A stretch of DNA of 41,142 nucleotides from an uncultured Spartobacteria bacterium (GTDB lineage Bacteria; Verrucomicrobiota; Verrucomicrobiia; Chthoniobacterales; UBA6821), in contig CAIOJL010000240.1 in the NCBI GenBank assembly GCA_903858595.1, positions 1 to 41,142 of the forward strand. The letters run 5' to 3'. Within the stretch, counting starts at the first letter, position 1; each line of letters starts with the position of its first letter. Below are positions 26,882-34,965 of the stretch, piece by piece. A program made the translations under genes and the position numbers. A model generated the notes under the pieces. The model saw nothing but the letters and a program-made list of their open reading frames with translations. It ran no database searches and was not told the origin of the DNA.

Positions 26882-27823
26882 TTATAGTTTATTCCCAGCC
26901 GCTGGAGCAGTCAAGGAGGCCGCCTTTGCAGGACTCGGTGGCGCAACAGGAACAGACGTAGTCGCGGGTATGATCCCCGCATTCTTCTGCTGCCGGGGGA
27001 TCAACCACTTCTGAAATTCCTCCTCAGAGACAATCTTGATCGGAGCCTTCATATTATAATGACCCGTTCCGCAAAGTTGGTTGCAGGCTAACTGGAAGTC
27101 ACCGGTCTGTGTTGCTTGGAACCAAACCCAGCCGATGGTCCGGCCCGGGACACAATCTTGATAAAGACGGAACTCAGGAACGTAGAAAGAGTGGATCACA
27201 TCGCGGGAGTGAAGAAGAACATGGACAGGACGGCCAACTGGAATCACGAGATCCGTGGTAATGACATCCTGGGCCGTCTTGGGGTTCTCGGGATCGGTGC
27301 CGAAAGGATTCAGCGGGGTTATGTTGCGTACATCCATCGGGGCGAGCTTGCCGCTAATTCCCGGATACCGCATCTGCCACCCAAACTGATAGCTGGAGAC
27401 ATCGATGGTCAGGGCGTTGTCGGGTGCCGGACGATGAATTTCCTCCCAGACACGGTTGCTATAGATGGCGAGGGCAAGGAAGATGATGGTTGGGGCCGTG
27501 GTCCAGATGATCTCCAGCGTATTGTTGCCATGGCTGTAATGGGCCGGAACTCCTGTTCGACGACGATAAACAATCAGACAGTAAATGTAGACCCCCTGGG
27601 TAACAACGAAGACCACGGCCGTCAGCCAGAAGATCATCTTGATGATCGAGTCAATCTGCACACCCGTGGTCGTCACGCAAGGGGGGAGTCCGTAGACATT
27701 TCCACTGCGCTGCTCGGCGAAGGCCCCGCCAGCCATGACTAAAGAGGCCAAGAAAATGCCGCTTGTCAGCAAGCGTGAAGCTATTCGTTTGGTGAAGAGC
27801 TGAGAAAGCATGGTGGTGGTCAT
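26882..27823 (-). CDS. ctaC: Cytochrome c oxidase subunit II (CuA)
   Basis: The product is 313 residues: a signal peptide ending near AFAEQ, two membrane helices (about 58-86 and 103-121) and a periplasmic CuA domain. Copper ligands are His211 (VIHSFYVPEF), Cys247 and Cys251 (CNQLCG), His255 and Met258. Gln replaces the usual Glu between the two cysteines, which is common in such oxidases because the ligand is a backbone carbonyl. There is no fused cytochrome c domain; separate cytochromes are encoded upstream. The C-terminal tail is Pro/Ala-rich. It starts with ATG overlapping the cytochrome c stop by four bases. Confidence 0.96.
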   Translation of the reverse strand: MTTTMLSQLFTKRIASRLLTSGIFLASLVMAGGAFAEQRSGNVYGLPPCVTTTGVQIDSIIKMIFWLTAVVFVVTQGVYIYCLIVYRRRTGVPAHYSHGNNTLEIIWTTAPTIIFLALAIYSNRVWEEIHRPAPDNALTIDVSSYQFGWQMRYPGISGKLAPMDVRNITPLNPFGTDPENPKTAQDVITTDLVIPVGRPVHVLLHSRDVIHSFYVPEFRLYQDCVPGRTIGWVWFQATQTGDFQLACNQLCGTGHYNMKAPIKIVSEEEFQKWLIPRQQKNAGIIPATTSVPVAPPSPAKAASLTAPAAGNKL

Positions 27824-28464
27824 TTCATGGCCGGAGTGGCTCCCGATGTTACATTGGGTTTTACTGGAGGAACGGCCAGCAGTTGCTCCTGGGTCCAGGA
27901 ATCGCTCTGGGCGGCGTCAGTCTTACGGATTTGAGTAACAAATTCCGGAGAAATAGCGGGCGTATTATTGCCCCAATCCGAACGAATGTAGGTGAGGATG
28001 TCTGCGATCTGCTCATCCGAGAGTTGCTTCCATGGCACCATGGCGTTGTTGTATTGCTGCCCCTTTACTTCGAAGGTCCCCTGCAGGCCGTTCAGGACAA
28101 GCATCACCAGATGATTTTCCGCGTGGTTCCCCTCGGTAAGCACCCACTCGCTGCCAGCAAGCGGAGGGAACTGGCCCGCCACCCCCATGCCGTTCGGCTG
28201 ATGGCAGACAACGCAGTTCTGCGTGTAGAGGCGCTTGCCAACGACCTTGGGATCCACGGGAGCCGCAGCAGTAGCACCACCGCCGACCCAGTTCACGGCA
28301 TTGCTCTCATAGACATCCTGACGAAATCCACCGCTGTTAAAGCCGAGGTAGAGGCCACCCCAAATCAGCGCCAGCATGAAGGCTCCGACAAGCCAAGGAG
28401 ACAGCGGCCTATTCGTCTCCTCAGTTACTTGCTTGGGATGTTGGTTGTGGTGATCGTTATTCAC
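27820..28464 (-). CDS. Membrane-anchored class I cytochrome c
   Basis: With a GTG start at 28464 the product has 214 residues. A hydrophilic His/Asn-rich N-terminus (MNNDHHNQHPKQ) is followed by an anchor helix (about 24-42), then a cytochrome domain with CVVCH at 84-88 and the probable axial Met142. It could carry electrons from complex III or the CcoO-like cytochrome to CuA of subunit II, whose gene it overlaps by four bases. No ATG lies nearby in frame; GTG is supported by the spacing of 19 bases after the CcoO-like stop. Fixed in the periplasmic face of the inner membrane. Confidence 0.88.
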   Translation of the reverse strand: MNNDHHNQHPKQVTEETNRPLSPWLVGAFMLALIWGGLYLGFNSGGFRQDVYESNAVNWVGGGATAAAPVDPKVVGKRLYTQNCVVCHQPNGMGVAGQFPPLAGSEWVLTEGNHAENHLVMLVLNGLQGTFEVKGQQYNNAMVPWKQLSDEQIADILTYIRSDWGNNTPAISPEFVTQIRKTDAAQSDSWTQEQLLAVPPVKPNVTSGATPAMK

Positions 28465-28483
28465 GGCTGGTCGTCTTATCGTC

Positions 28484-29122
28484 TTATTTTGCAGCCCCGA
28501 TCTTCTTCACGGGAGCCTCCGGCAACGGGTAATCATGGCGCAGGGAAAGGAGATAGGCGACGAGGTTTTTGGCGTCGGCTGTGGGAACTACTTCATAGCC
28601 CTCCTGCGGAGCATCGTCCCCCGTCAGGGCAAGAGCCTCGTTGGATCGCTGGCCCTGGATCTTGCGGATAAGGTAAAGATCACTGAAGCAGGGCATGAGC
28701 GACCCCTCGCAGACGGCGGAGGGATGGTAGAGGTGGATTAAGTGCCACTTGGCATCGGGACGACGCACACCGACGTTCGTGAGATCCTGCCCAAGGCGGC
28801 GTGATCCCAGGAAGGCCGTTGAGTCACGCAGATAGTCACGGGCTACAGAGGGACGAGCACCCCAACCCCGATCAACATCCGACGAGGTAATGCTGGTCTG
28901 GCGCACTTGCTGGCTATGGCAGGAAATGCAACCCTCGGTCGCGTAGATGCGCTGTCCTGCAATGGCTTGACCTCCATAGGTAGGGGGAAGGGAGCCCCCG
29001 TTATCGGCATCGGCTACTGGCGTGAGACGACCAAGCTGGAGAGCCGGATAAGCGACGAGGCCGAGCCACGAAGTCAGGAAGACCAAGAAGATACCGCTCA
29101 GCAATGTAGGGAGACGATGCAT
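28484..29122 (-). CDS. CcoO-like monoheme cytochrome c (cbb3-type subunit II family)
   Basis: The start at 29122 gives 212 residues. An anchor helix (about 5-27) precedes a single c-heme site CISCH at 65-69, with axial Met143 in the SLMPCF stretch. EGCISCHSQQVR, SRRLGQDLTNVGVRR and WHLIHLYHP are hallmark segments of CcoO. In cbb3 oxidases CcoO accepts electrons for CcoN. Here its partner at 29124 lacks the expected heme ligands, so it may work as an electron carrier between complex III and the caa3 oxidase. The gene starts two bases beyond the partner's stop codon. Confidence 0.88.
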   Translation of the reverse strand: MHRLPTLLSGIFLVFLTSWLGLVAYPALQLGRLTPVADADNGGSLPPTYGGQAIAGQRIYATEGCISCHSQQVRQTSITSSDVDRGWGARPSVARDYLRDSTAFLGSRRLGQDLTNVGVRRPDAKWHLIHLYHPSAVCEGSLMPCFSDLYLIRKIQGQRSNEALALTGDDAPQEGYEVVPTADAKNLVAYLLSLRHDYPLPEAPVKKIGAAK

Positions 29123-29123
29123 G

Positions 29124-30581
29124 TTATTTCCCGTTGTGCTTGTTAAGGAGATAATCACCCGCCAGAGCAAACGTGATGTTCGCGCCAAGAGTCAGCATGG
29201 CTATAAGGAGCAGCAACTGCGCAACACATTCCATCAAGTGAAAGGGGTAGGAGTAGGAGGTGATGTTGAGGAAGGAGACCGTGGGGTCGGCAAGAGCAAG
29301 CCCAGTAAAGAGACCTCCGAGAAGCATCAAGACGACCAGCATACCGAGCCCCACCAAGGTCAGGATGTAGTGGCGTCCCGAGAGCACCGGACACCAGCAA
29401 TCGCGCCCGAGGAGTTGGGGCAGCGACTCGTAAAGCACGCCGAAAAGCGGCAGGGAGATGGCTCCTAGGATCCAGAGCTGGGTCTTAGCCTCAGTGAAGG
29501 CGGTGAACCGGACAGCTCCGCTGACATCCGGCAAGGAGGCGAGCGCTCCGATCACGCCAACGATGACAAGCGCGTAGAGCCCCATCAGCAGAAAGCGACC
29601 AGGAAGACTTGCAGAAACAATGACTTCATTGCGAGGCATCCCGAGGAGATTGATCGAGATCATGATGATCGGAATCAGGAAAAGGACTCCGGCGACCACG
29701 CCGGCAGAAGTCATCCAGGCTGGAACGGGTCCTCCGATGAGGCGGTCCATGCCATTCCATCCTCCAAGGAGAAGAAGCATCCAGAATCCGAGAGTAGAAA
29801 GATGGCGACGGTTCATGTGGCATCCCAGAAGTCGGGGAAGCAGCGCATAGGCCGATGCAAGCGCCACTGGTAAGAGCCAGAGGGCCAGCAGGCTGCCGCA
29901 ATACCATGACTGGATTGGGCCTTGAGCCGAGGCCTGAACAGGCTTCCAGGTGAGGAGGAGATTGGCCGTTCCGTAAACCCATGGGAACCAGCAGAAGGCA
30001 GCGACAAGATACCACTGGGCCACCTCGGCGCGAGGGTTGCTCCGGCGATCAAAAAGCAGAACCGCCCATATTCCAATCAGCAGGAATGAGAGCAGGAGCA
30101 TCGCGGAAGCCCAGTTGGGATACTCGAGCCATTCGACGCCCGTGCTGTAGCCTGCGAAGATCGCGAGCGTTCCTAGTAGAACAGCCAGGTTCCAAAGCAC
30201 CGTTGCGCTGATGATCAACGTCCTGAGCAGCATGCCACCCATGCCTTGGCCATCTCCGCCACCGAGAGGACGACCACAGAGGCGGGCCATTAGCCAGACG
30301 CCGGCGCCAATCGCAGCTTGAGAAGCCCATCCGTAGAGCATGAGATCGCGGGCCATCGGAGCAAGGCGACCGTAGTTCAGGAAGCTGATACCTCCAAGGA
30401 ATCCGGGAGCGATCAACTTGATGGAAACAACAAGAGAGAGTAAACAGGCGATCACAAGCCAGTGGATAGCGTTTCCGAAGAGGATGATCACCGGCAAGCG
30501 GACCGAGGCGTCGATGGCCTTGTTGTCGACGGGTTCATGACCCGGCGCGGGATGATGATGGGGAAGGTTGTGATGGCTCAT
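29124..30581 (-). CDS. CcoN-like heme-copper oxidase subunit I paralogue lacking metal ligands
   Basis: The ATG at 30581 gives 485 residues; the longer frame overlaps the previous gene. About 12 membrane helices resemble CcoN/HCO subunit I, but the expected ligands are missing. Only His40 (GNAIHWL) and His448 (PFHLMEC) remain in membrane segments. At the position of the CuB His (usual WWYGHNAV), it reads WYCGSLLAL (about 226-235). At the HH site it reads GGWNGMDRL, at the heme-histidine helix TQLWILGAISLP, and at the RPLHTN site YGRLAPMARD. The protein should not reduce oxygen; it may be a structural or docking subunit for the CcoO-like cytochrome. The N-terminus is His-rich (MSHHNLPHHHPAPGH). 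Confidence 0.75.
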   Translation of the reverse strand: MSHHNLPHHHPAPGHEPVDNKAIDASVRLPVIILFGNAIHWLVIACLLSLVVSIKLIAPGFLGGISFLNYGRLAPMARDLMLYGWASQAAIGAGVWLMARLCGRPLGGGDGQGMGGMLLRTLIISATVLWNLAVLLGTLAIFAGYSTGVEWLEYPNWASAMLLLSFLLIGIWAVLLFDRRSNPRAEVAQWYLVAAFCWFPWVYGTANLLLTWKPVQASAQGPIQSWYCGSLLALWLLPVALASAYALLPRLLGCHMNRRHLSTLGFWMLLLLGGWNGMDRLIGGPVPAWMTSAGVVAGVLFLIPIIMISINLLGMPRNEVIVSASLPGRFLLMGLYALVIVGVIGALASLPDVSGAVRFTAFTEAKTQLWILGAISLPLFGVLYESLPQLLGRDCWCPVLSGRHYILTLVGLGMLVVLMLLGGLFTGLALADPTVSFLNITSYSYPFHLMECVAQLLLLIAMLTLGANITFALAGDYLLNKHNGK

Positions 30582-30594
30582 GGCAATGGCAAGG

Positions 30595-30933
30595 CTATGG
30601 TTGGCCCTCCTTGGGAGCTTTGTTCGCAGAGTTTTGCAGGGTCGGAAGGACCAGTTCCAGTGCCCTGCCGATCGGAATATGGACGATTCCCTTGGCTTGA
30701 TCATTCCAGCCATAGGTGGTGAGGGCGTTCGAATCGGCGGCCTGAAGCTCCACGAGATTCTTCGTACGGACGGCAGCCCGGTCTGCATCTTCGGTTTCCG
30801 TGGCGGTGTTAGAGCGGTTGAGCCAGAGAGCTCCGAGCACAGCCGCGAGCAGTAGAATCAGAACTCCGATCCAGAGCAGAATGCCGGTCGATAACCGCGG
30901 GTTTTCAGAATTGGACGTATGATCGTGGCTCAT
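30595..30933 (-). CDS. Small membrane-anchored protein of the oxidase cluster
   Basis: This 112-residue protein has one membrane helix (about 18-38) after a His/Ser-rich start (MSHDHTSN). The soluble part contains YGWNDQAKGIVHIPIGRALELV; YGW-D-x-x-G-x-V-x-IPI-x-RAMEL patterns are seen in hypothetical proteins adjacent to oxidase genes. It probably sits on the periplasmic side as an accessory subunit. The start overlaps the actF stop by one base (TGATG). Its own stop is 14 bases before the CcoN-like start. Confidence 0.7.
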   Translation of the reverse strand: MSHDHTSNSENPRLSTGILLWIGVLILLLAAVLGALWLNRSNTATETEDADRAAVRTKNLVELQAADSNALTTYGWNDQAKGIVHIPIGRALELVLPTLQNSANKAPKEGQP

Positions 30934-32165
30934 CAGTCGATGTAGTTGACGGCCTCAGCTAGACGGGGATCCCGCGAGGGCCAGAGTGGTGAATCGCCGA
31001 GGCGCTTCAGGAAGAAGGCGCTCAGCGTGCAACCGATCGCAAGCAGCGAGACGACGTCCAGGACGGCAGGGTGGAAACCTTCCGGATGCAACACGGGCAG
31101 GATCATTGTATAAACGTCCAGCAGGTGCATGCAAAGAATCCAGCCGGCGACCAGACCTAGGAATCCGGAGCTGGCCTTGGGACCACGGAAGAGCAGTAGG
31201 ACAAAGGGAACCAGGAAGTGGCCGACCACTAGAATGATCCCCAGAACATTCCAGGACGTGGAGGAGCGCAGGACGTAGTAAACGCTCTCTTCGGGGATGT
31301 TCGCATACCAAATGAGCATGTACTGGACGAAGGCAATCCAGGACCAGAAAAGCGTAAAACCAAGCAGCAACTTACCAAAGGCAAAGTTATGCTGAGCAGT
31401 CAGCACTTTCTTAAGATAGCCGGCGGAGCGAAGTGCATTCGAGAGCAGTATGATGACGCAGAGTGCCGATAGGACTGATCCGGCGAAGATGTAGAGTCCC
31501 CAGATCGTTGAGTTCCACTTCCAGTTCAGACCCATGATCCAATCGATCGACCAGAAAGTGAGTGAGATGGCACCAACCGGCACCAGGAAGAAGGCGACCC
31601 TGCGATTGCGGATGGTGTGGATGGCATCGCCATCCTTGTCCTGAGCCAAGGAATTCCGACGAAGCAACAGTGCTCCAGCTCCGAAGAGCAGGAAGTAAAA
31701 GGCCGTGCGAACCCAGAAGAAATTCACATTCAGGAAGGCGGATTTTTCTGCCAGCTCATGGTTGGTGGAGGGTGACAAAGCCATCCAAGTCCAGAGATCC
31801 GAAGCCACAAAAAGAAGCGGCACCAGCAGCAGCGTGAGAAGCGGCAGCAGACAGGAGATATTCTCCAGTTGTCGTCGGATCCCGACGCTCCAGGCCGCAT
31901 CCACTGCATGATGAACGACGATCCAGAAGAGCGATCCGATCAGGATCGTGAAGAAGAAACACCCTGCAAACATCCACGAGAAAGCGAACTGGTGGGGATT
32001 AGCTAGCCCTAGGATCAGCGAGAGCAAAAGCCCGATCAGGGCAGTCACACAGAGCCCGACAAAACGTCCGCCGACATGCTTGTAGTCGAAGGTCTCGGCG
32101 GGCGGAAGGATTCCGGATGCCGATCGTGCTTGCTGTGCAGGGAATGATTTATGTTCAGCGATCAT
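30933..32165 (-). CDS. actF: Alternative complex III subunit ActF
   Basis: This 410-residue protein has about ten membrane helices and resembles the second NrfD-like, quinone-site subunit of alternative complex III. WFVHHAVDAAWSVGIRRQLE-like sequence (VVHHAVDAAW) and WNVLGIILVVGHFLVPF, with the invariant His region, are typical of ActF. It forms the membrane part with ActC, where quinol is oxidised. It overlaps actE by four bases and the small-protein gene by one base. Confidence 0.88.
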   Translation of the reverse strand: MIAEHKSFPAQQARSASGILPPAETFDYKHVGGRFVGLCVTALIGLLLSLILGLANPHQFAFSWMFAGCFFFTILIGSLFWIVVHHAVDAAWSVGIRRQLENISCLLPLLTLLLVPLLFVASDLWTWMALSPSTNHELAEKSAFLNVNFFWVRTAFYFLLFGAGALLLRRNSLAQDKDGDAIHTIRNRRVAFFLVPVGAISLTFWSIDWIMGLNWKWNSTIWGLYIFAGSVLSALCVIILLSNALRSAGYLKKVLTAQHNFAFGKLLLGFTLFWSWIAFVQYMLIWYANIPEESVYYVLRSSTSWNVLGIILVVGHFLVPFVLLLFRGPKASSGFLGLVAGWILCMHLLDVYTMILPVLHPEGFHPAVLDVVSLLAIGCTLSAFFLKRLGDSPLWPSRDPRLAEAVNYID

Positions 32166-32902
32166 GGCTTGGCGGCGCCGGTTGTGGCGGAAGCCGCGTT
32201 GGTGCCGGTGAGTGCGGCACGATTAGCCGTGGGCACGTCGTTGATCGTCGCATTCTGCGAACGCTGCAGCGCGCGCATGTAGGCAACGATGGCCCAGCGG
32301 TCTGGCACCTGGATCACCGAACCGTAGCCCATCATCGTATTCTTGCCGTTCACGATCGTGTTGTAGATCTCGCCATCACTCATATCGCGAATGCGCTGTT
32401 GCTGTAGGTTGGCGACGCCGACCAAACCATATTTTGTAGCGATACCATTGCCGGCTCCCGTGGCACCATGACAGACGGCACACTGAATCTGGTAACGCTC
32501 GCGTCCCCGTTCCAGAGTAGCCATGGTCGCGGAGAAGGGAATGCCATTGCCCCAGTTCGTTCCGATCTTGCCCGTGTCGGCATAGTCCTGCTTGCCGGAG
32601 AAAACAACAACGCTGTAGGGACTTCCCATGGTCGCGACTCCCTCAGAGGCCTGAGCACTGGACTCTGGAGCCGAGTACCCAACAGGAACAGTCCCGGCTA
32701 CATTCGCACGAGCGCCGCGTCCATCGTCATAGAAGTCGCTCGGGGCCTGCGCCTTGACTTTGTCCTGACGGACCATATCGGGGAAGATCTCGATCGGAGG
32801 ACGCTTGGTCTTGTGCGGCAGAAAGGAGTAGTCGCGCAATCCGGCAATGGAGACCACCAGGATGGTGATGAGGACAAGAAGGAAAAGGAAATAGCGTACC
32901 AT
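32162..32902 (-). CDS. actE: Alternative complex III monoheme cytochrome ActE
   Basis: This 246-residue protein has a membrane or lipid anchor at the N-terminus (MVRYFLFLLVLITILVVSIA) and one c-type heme motif CAVCH at 141-145. The likely axial Met is 190 or 191 (TMMGYG). The SATMATLERGRERYQIQCAVCHG segment matches ActE. It accepts electrons from the ActA pentaheme subunit and passes them toward the oxidase. The tail (Ala/Thr-rich) is low complexity. Its stop overlaps the actF start. Confidence 0.9.
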   Translation of the reverse strand: MVRYFLFLLVLITILVVSIAGLRDYSFLPHKTKRPPIEIFPDMVRQDKVKAQAPSDFYDDGRGARANVAGTVPVGYSAPESSAQASEGVATMGSPYSVVVFSGKQDYADTGKIGTNWGNGIPFSATMATLERGRERYQIQCAVCHGATGAGNGIATKYGLVGVANLQQQRIRDMSDGEIYNTIVNGKNTMMGYGSVIQVPDRWAIVAYMRALQRSQNATINDVPTANRAALTGTNAASATTGAAKP

Positions 32903-32907
32903 GGCAA

Positions 32908-33510
32908 TTATTTCTCTTCTGAGGCCTCCTGATGGATGGCGGTGATGTCACCGGCACCGAGTTCATGGAGTAGCTCGGTCAGGGCCGAGGTTGAGAATTT
33001 CCGGTCGCGGGCTTCTATGGCAATGAAGAAACCGCGCGAAGCATCCTTGGCAAAGAGATCCCAGGCAAACATCGGATTATTCCATCGGGGCATCCCCCCC
33101 AGCAGGATCATCCCTGTAACGGCCGTGATCGCGCCGATCATGAGGGTCAGGGCCACCACGATAGGAACGTACTGGGGCAGCGCCAGAAGATTGAGAGGCT
33201 TCCCATCAACCACCAGCGGATAGATGATGCAGCTGGGGATCAGTTGCATTGAGAGAGCAATCAGGACTGCGGAAACACCCCCACCCAGGACGAGTAAGCT
33301 CAGGATTGATTTGGGGAGCTTCATCGCCTCGGCAAGTCCGTGAATAGGGTAGGGAGTCAAGCACTCGTAGAGTGAAACTCCCTCGTCGCGGAGGCGATCG
33401 ACGGCATGGACAAGGGCCTCAGGCGTCTCGAATCGGGCTCCAAGAGCATAGAGCGGCTCCTCTTTGGAACCAGCAATCGGCAGGTGATGACCTTGAAAAT
33501 GATTGCTCAT
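32908..33510 (-). CDS. actD: Alternative complex III membrane subunit ActD (DUF3341)
   Basis: The ATG at 33510 gives 200 residues, preceded by GGAGG; a longer frame would run into actC. LYALGARFETPEALVHAVDRLRDEG (about 20-44) is the conserved N-terminal part, followed by two helices (about 72-90 and 110-135) and DASRGFFIAIEA. ActD is a structural membrane subunit. It starts two bases beyond the actC stop. The N-terminus includes HFQGHH. Confidence 0.92.
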   Translation of the reverse strand: MSNHFQGHHLPIAGSKEEPLYALGARFETPEALVHAVDRLRDEGVSLYECLTPYPIHGLAEAMKLPKSILSLLVLGGGVSAVLIALSMQLIPSCIIYPLVVDGKPLNLLALPQYVPIVVALTLMIGAITAVTGMILLGGMPRWNNPMFAWDLFAKDASRGFFIAIEARDRKFSTSALTELLHELGAGDITAIHQEASEEK

Positions 33511-33511
33511 C

Positions 33512-34957
33512 TCAGTGTGTTTCCTCCGTGGAATTATTGGAATGACCCGCGCCAGCATGAGGCTGGGTGCCTGGCAGGACAGCTTTCAACTCGTTCATGC
33601 TCATGATTGGCACAAACCGGATGAAGAGCAGGAAGAGGGTGAAGAAAATGCCAAGTGTTCCGGTAGCCGTCAGGATATCGACGATTGTCGGGTGGAAGTT
33701 CCCCCAGGAAGAAGGAAGGAAATCGTGCGTGAGCGTCGAGGTAACAATCATGAAACGCTCGAACCACATGCCGACATTGCAGAGGATCGCGAGAATGAAG
33801 ACCAGCGGAAGGCAGCGGCGGACCGCCTTGAACCAGAAGAGTTGCGGCACCGTCAGGTTGATCGAGAGGCAGGTGATGGCGTACCAGCTGCAGCTGCCGG
33901 TGAAGCGCTCCCAGAAAGCCCCGCGCTCGAAAGGATTCGCGCTATACCAGGCATTGAAGAGCTCGAACACATAGACATAAGCCACGCAGGAACCCATCAT
34001 CAGGAGGAGTTTGCAGACCTTGTCGAGTTGGGACGGGGTAATCAGATCCCTGAGCTGAGGATAGATCAAGCGCAACGGAAGCAGCAGCGTCAGGATCGCC
34101 GCACTGCCGCTGTAAACCGCGCCGACCATGAAGTAGAAGGGGAAGATCGTGGCATGCCATCCAGGAATCACCGAGGTAGCGCAATCGCTGGCCACAATCG
34201 TAGTGACGGTCACCACCAACACAGAGGTAAGCCCGGCTAGCAGGACATACATCATCTCGTAATGGCGCCATTGACGCGCCGTACCAAGCCATCCTAGGGA
34301 GACGATACCGTAGGCGAACTTGCGAACTTTTGTCGTGGCGCGGTCTCGAAGGACGGCCAGATCGGGAATCATGCCGGCGAACCAGAAGAGCGAGGAGACA
34401 GTCAGGTAACTCGTCACTGCGAAGACATCCCAGAGAAGAGGGCTCAAGAAATTCGGCCACATGCCATAGCTGTTCGGCACAGGGAAGAGGAACCAGACAA
34501 ACCAGACGCGGCCGATATGGATCGCGGGATAGACGCCGGCACAGACAATCGCAAAGACCGTCATTGCTTCGGCCGCTCGGGAGATCGAAAGACTCCACTT
34601 CTGACGTGTCAGAAAGAGCAGGGCCGAGATGAGGGACCCGGCATGCGCCATAGAAACCCAGAAGATGAAATTGGTGATATCCCAAGCCCAGAAGCAAGGG
34701 CTGTTTGATCCCCAGACACCCACACCGGTGCAGATCATGTAAAGGATGCAGGCTCCGCCAATCGCAGCGAAGGTGCCCGTGAAGGCGATCGCTGCATACC
34801 ACCAGAGCGGGGTTTTCCCTTCAACAATTGAACAGACCGCGTCGGTCACCCAGAGGGGGCCGCGGTTGTTGAGCACCTGCGGCGGACGCTCCAAGACATG
34901 AAGATCAGGCGTCTCAGTCTCGGCGGCAGTGATGATCGAAGGAGTTGACATGGACAT
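33512..34957 (-). CDS. actC: Alternative complex III membrane subunit ActC (NrfD family)
   Basis: This 481-residue protein has ten membrane helices. WWYAAIAFTGTFAAIGGACILYMICTG, FWVSMAHAGSLISALLFLTRQKW (with the conserved His near the P-side) and GWHATIFPFYFMVGAVYSG match ActC, the quinol-oxidising NrfD-like subunit. It has a His/Ser-rich C-terminal tail (HAGAGHSNNSTEETH). It lies eight bases after actB. A complete ActABCDEF set is present. Confidence 0.94.
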   Translation of the reverse strand: MSMSTPSIITAAETETPDLHVLERPPQVLNNRGPLWVTDAVCSIVEGKTPLWWYAAIAFTGTFAAIGGACILYMICTGVGVWGSNSPCFWAWDITNFIFWVSMAHAGSLISALLFLTRQKWSLSISRAAEAMTVFAIVCAGVYPAIHIGRVWFVWFLFPVPNSYGMWPNFLSPLLWDVFAVTSYLTVSSLFWFAGMIPDLAVLRDRATTKVRKFAYGIVSLGWLGTARQWRHYEMMYVLLAGLTSVLVVTVTTIVASDCATSVIPGWHATIFPFYFMVGAVYSGSAAILTLLLPLRLIYPQLRDLITPSQLDKVCKLLLMMGSCVAYVYVFELFNAWYSANPFERGAFWERFTGSCSWYAITCLSINLTVPQLFWFKAVRRCLPLVFILAILCNVGMWFERFMIVTSTLTHDFLPSSWGNFHPTIVDILTATGTLGIFFTLFLLFIRFVPIMSMNELKAVLPGTQPHAGAGHSNNSTEETH

Positions 34958-34965
34958 GCTCGCTC

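Noticed and set aside
27069-27110. CuA motif CNQLCG with Gln instead of Glu in CtaC
   Set aside because: The residue contributes only a backbone carbonyl to copper, and Gln here is common in related bacterial oxidases, so it is not an anomaly.
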